The position numbers and the translations under genes were made by a program. Shown one piece after another: positions 62,054 through 64,000 of a DNA stretch of 64,000 nt; within the stretch, counting starts at the first letter, position 1, and every line of letters starts with the position of its first letter. The notes below the pieces were generated by a model. The model was not told the DNA's origin and did no database searches. It worked only from the letters and a program-made list of their open reading frames with translations. Source of the DNA: Empedobacter falsenii (lineage in GTDB: Bacteria; Bacteroidota; Bacteroidia; Flavobacteriales; Weeksellaceae); assembly GCF_019308355.1 (NCBI RefSeq), contig NZ_JAAGKM010000009.1, positions 18,496 through 82,495 of the forward strand, written 5' to 3'.

Positions 62054-62668
62054 ATGGAAACTTGGTTAATCATTTTATTATTAATTTCAGCGATAATTAT
62101 CTTAGGATTAATTATTTACTTTGTTTCCAAAAAAACTAAACAATCAACTGAGATTTCTGTCGAAGAAATAAGTTCTGTAAAAGAGATTAAAGAAATTCCT
62201 TCTGAACCAATCAAAGAAGAGGTTACAAATAAAATCATTTCTCCAACTCCACCAACAGAGGTTATGATTGAAGAAAAACCAACGAATAACCTTAGCATTT
62301 CATCTAAAACCGAGAATGACTTACTTCGAAAATTAGAGTTATTTGAGAAGAATAAAGGCTTTACTAAGAAAGATATTAACCTTGCTTCATTATCAAAACA
62401 ATTTGGAACGAATACAAAATATCTTTCTGAAATCATTAAAACTCATCGTCAAAAGCAATTTAATTCTTATTTGAATGAATTGAGAGTAAATTATATCGTC
62501 AATCGACTTCAAAATGAGCCGAAATACATTAACACGAAAGTAAGCTATTTAGCAAGTGATTGCGGATTTGCTTCTCATAGTACTTTTACAACAACTTTTA
62601 CTCAAATCATGAATGAATCTCCTTCTGCTTTTATAAAAAGAATTAAAGAGGAACAAAAAAATTCATAA
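62054..62668 (+). CDS. Membrane-anchored AraC-type regulator
   Basis: 204 residues. One membrane helix at the N-terminus (about 4-25), a Glu/Pro/Thr-rich linker (about 30-90), and an AraC-type double helix-turn-helix (about 105-200) with LASLSKQFGTNTKYLSEIIK and DCGFASHSTFTTTF. The DNA-binding end resembles that of the TPR-AraC hybrid regulators of Flavobacteriia, but here the sensor part is missing. Target genes unknown; it sits between feo and meaB. Confidence 0.8.
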   Translation: METWLIILLLISAIIILGLIIYFVSKKTKQSTEISVEEISSVKEIKEIPSEPIKEEVTNKIISPTPPTEVMIEEKPTNNLSISSKTENDLLRKLELFEKNKGFTKKDINLASLSKQFGTNTKYLSEIIKTHRQKQFNSYLNELRVNYIVNRLQNEPKYINTKVSYLASDCGFASHSTFTTTFTQIMNESPSAFIKRIKEEQKNS

Positions 62669-62837
62669 TTACGAATTAATGAAGTTTATATAATTGAATT
62701 TAAAATATATAAACAATTATATTTGTTTTATTTTTTATACCAATCAATGCAAGAGCTATATAAAATACATTCACAAATTTCGATTGTATTTTTTTATTCT
62801 TAATTAAGACTTTATCTTTAATCTAAGATTGTGTCTT

Positions 62838-63815
62838 ATGCGAAAAATTGACCCCGAAATACTTGCTCAAAAAATAAAAGAAGGCGATCGTTTTGCCTTA
62901 TCAAGAGCTATTACACTAGCCGAAAGCAATCGTTTAGACGATTTGAAATTAGCGCAACATATCATTAGTTTATTACCTGTTTCCAAAACTTCAAAAAGAA
63001 TTGCCATTACAGGAATTCCCGGTGTTGGTAAAAGTACTTTTATCGAATCTTTGGGGAAATATATTCTAAGTAAAGGTGAAAAAGTAGCGATTTTAGCAAT
63101 TGATCCAAGTAGTTCCCTTTCAAAAGGAAGTATTTTAGGCGACAAAACACGCATGGAGGACTTATCGCGAGAAGAGAATGCTTATATACGTCCAAGCGCT
63201 TCTAACGGTTCTTTAGGTGGTGTTACCTCACGTACATATGAAGCAATTTTATTATGCGAAGCAGCAGGGTTTGAAAATATTTTGATTGAAACTGTCGGTG
63301 TTGGACAATCTGAAACCTTAGTAAATGAAATTTCAGATCTCTTCTTATTTCTTCAACTTCCGGGTTCTGGAGATGATTTACAAGGAATAAAACGAGGAAT
63401 TATGGAAATGGCTGATTTAATTTTTGTCAATAAATCAGATTCGTTTCAAGAAAAATTAGTGAAAGATGCAAAATTGGATATTGTTCGTTCATTGCAATTT
63501 TTACCAACCAAATCTTCTCAATGGAAAAGAAAATCAATTATCGGTTCTGGATTAATCGGAAAAGGAATTCCTGAACTTTGGGAATTGGTCAATGATTATT
63601 TCAATTTTATTAATGAAAATAATTATTACGCATCAAACCGAGAAAAACAACAGCTTAATCAAGCGGAACGCTACACAATTGATTTGATTAATCAACAATT
63701 TTTAAAATTACTTAAGGAACACCCACTAGAATTAAGCAAAAATTTATCTGCATTCGAAATGGCAAAAGATTGGTTGAATAACCACACTGAAATTGATGAA
63801 TTTCTTAATAAGTAA
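62838..63815 (+). CDS. meaB: Methylmalonyl-CoA mutase chaperone GTPase MeaB
   Basis: 325 residues of the G3E family. Walker A GIPGVGKST, then AIDPSSSLSKGSILGDKTRM and ETVGVGQSE (switch regions), and NKSD as base motif. Loads and protects the cobalamin cofactor of methylmalonyl-CoA mutase (6855). ATG at 62838 is chosen; a TTG lies three codons upstream. Not in an operon with the mutase. Confidence 0.94.
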   Translation: MRKIDPEILAQKIKEGDRFALSRAITLAESNRLDDLKLAQHIISLLPVSKTSKRIAITGIPGVGKSTFIESLGKYILSKGEKVAILAIDPSSSLSKGSILGDKTRMEDLSREENAYIRPSASNGSLGGVTSRTYEAILLCEAAGFENILIETVGVGQSETLVNEISDLFLFLQLPGSGDDLQGIKRGIMEMADLIFVNKSDSFQEKLVKDAKLDIVRSLQFLPTKSSQWKRKSIIGSGLIGKGIPELWELVNDYFNFINENNYYASNREKQQLNQAERYTIDLINQQFLKLLKEHPLELSKNLSAFEMAKDWLNNHTEIDEFLNK

Positions 63816-63841
63816 GTTTACGATTATTGAATCAAAATAAC

Positions 63842-63873
63842 AAAAAAACGGCTCAAAATTGAGCCGTTTTTTT
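63842..63873 (+). terminator. Terminator of meaB
   Basis: AAACGGCTCA / TGAGCCGTTT with a T run; nearly the same as at 3414. The IS end begins right after it. Confidence 0.85.
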
Positions 63874-63874
63874 A

Positions 63875-64000
63875 GGACTGTCTCTTAAAGTGTGTAAGTT
63901 CAAAAATTAAGCTTGGGTTAGGTTCTACTTTTTAGAGTCTAACCCTTTCTTGATATAGGATTAAAAATTGATCAATAATAACTCCCCAGTTTCTTACTGG
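63875..64000. mobile_element. End of an IS256-family insertion sequence (cut by the window)
   Basis: Starts with GGACTGTCTCTTAAAGTGTG, the style of terminal inverted repeat of IS256-type elements in this phylum, then a hairpin (GGGTTAG / CTAACCC at about 63915-63945) and the end of a transposase gene on the minus strand. The other end and the target duplication are outside the window. Confidence 0.75.
63932..64000 (-). CDS. IS256-family transposase, C-terminal end only
   Basis: The final 22 codons before a TAA at 63932-63934: PVRNWGVIIDQFLILYQERV then RL. The RNW...QF...(F/Y)xxR pattern is that of the C-terminal tail of IS256 (mutator-type DDE) transposases. The rest of the gene lies beyond the window. 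Confidence 0.75.
   Translation of the reverse strand, partial: PVRNWGVIIDQFLILYQERVRL

Noticed and set aside
1..64000. CRISPR arrays, rRNA operons, prophage or known defence clusters
   Set aside because: No regularly spaced repeats, no rRNA-like stretch, no phage structural genes; the only toxin-antitoxin unit is HigBA.

Overview
The window looks like chromosomal DNA of a Flavobacteriia member (Bacteroidota), probably a Weeksellaceae such as an Empedobacter-like organism; the genus is inference. Evidence: strongly AT-rich sequence; tRNA and gene promoters with the Bacteroidota -7 box TAnnTTTG; almost no Shine-Dalgarno sites; lineage-typical genes (gldD, a GLPGLI-family protein, SusC/OMP-type TonB receptors, a lipoprotein-type LptC, a lysC/bifunctional acyltransferase pair, the MutY-Ssb-GldD-RseP run).

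Layout. 0-9 kb: a small HTH protein, tRNA-Leu, an MBL-fold hydrolase divergent from a conserved 480-residue protein, a large TonB-dependent barrel, a membrane protein and methylmalonyl-CoA mutase. 9-18 kb: a protein that looks like a catalytically dead relative of MenE, era, a universal stress protein, a DUF445 protein, the protease inhibitor ecotin, tRNA-Asn, TIGR02117 and GLPGLI proteins, RNase G, a 30-residue ribosomal-type basic peptide and HU. 18-24.3 kb: mutY, ssb, gldD, rseP, two more tRNA-Asn copies, a broken lipoprotein gene, recA, bcp. 24.5-33 kb: a cysteine-free Nth, lipocalin-like proteins, an alpha/beta hydrolase, a TonB receptor under a TPP riboswitch, an EEP-family membrane protein, purK-purE and a HigBA toxin-antitoxin pair. 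33-45 kb: PpiD-like foldase, lptC and a barrel protein in one operon, tRNA-Phe, two unrelated aconitases, argH. 45-64 kb: a repeat-rich small lipoprotein, lysC with a bifunctional (OlsF-like) acyltransferase, fbp, a FadL-type porin with a GDSL lipase, a BaiN/HI0933 flavoprotein, two tandem universal stress proteins, a thioesterase with thiL, rplU-rpmA, feoA-feoB with a tiny Cys-rich partner, a membrane-anchored AraC-type regulator, meaB, and the end of an IS256-family insertion sequence running off the window.

Functional links. The mutase (6.9-9.0 kb) and its chaperone GTPase MeaB (62.8-63.8 kb) form the propionyl-CoA branch. The TPP riboswitch-controlled receptor and ThiL both belong to thiamin supply. 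LptC, the PpiD-like foldase, RseP and many barrels belong to envelope biogenesis. FadL plus GDSL lipase, the acyltransferase and the thioesterase concern lipids.

Most genes are ordinary core genes. The items most worth a second look are the MenE-like pseudoenzyme next to the mutase, the riboswitch-controlled receptor, four start codons lying exactly 4 nt after a -7 box (probable leaderless mRNAs), a 110-bp nearly perfect inverted repeat built from tRNA-Asn units that could flip 7.6 kb, a dispersed modular repeat placed between gene ends and terminators, and several palindromes in divergent promoter regions. No CRISPR array, rRNA, prophage or clear new defence system was seen.
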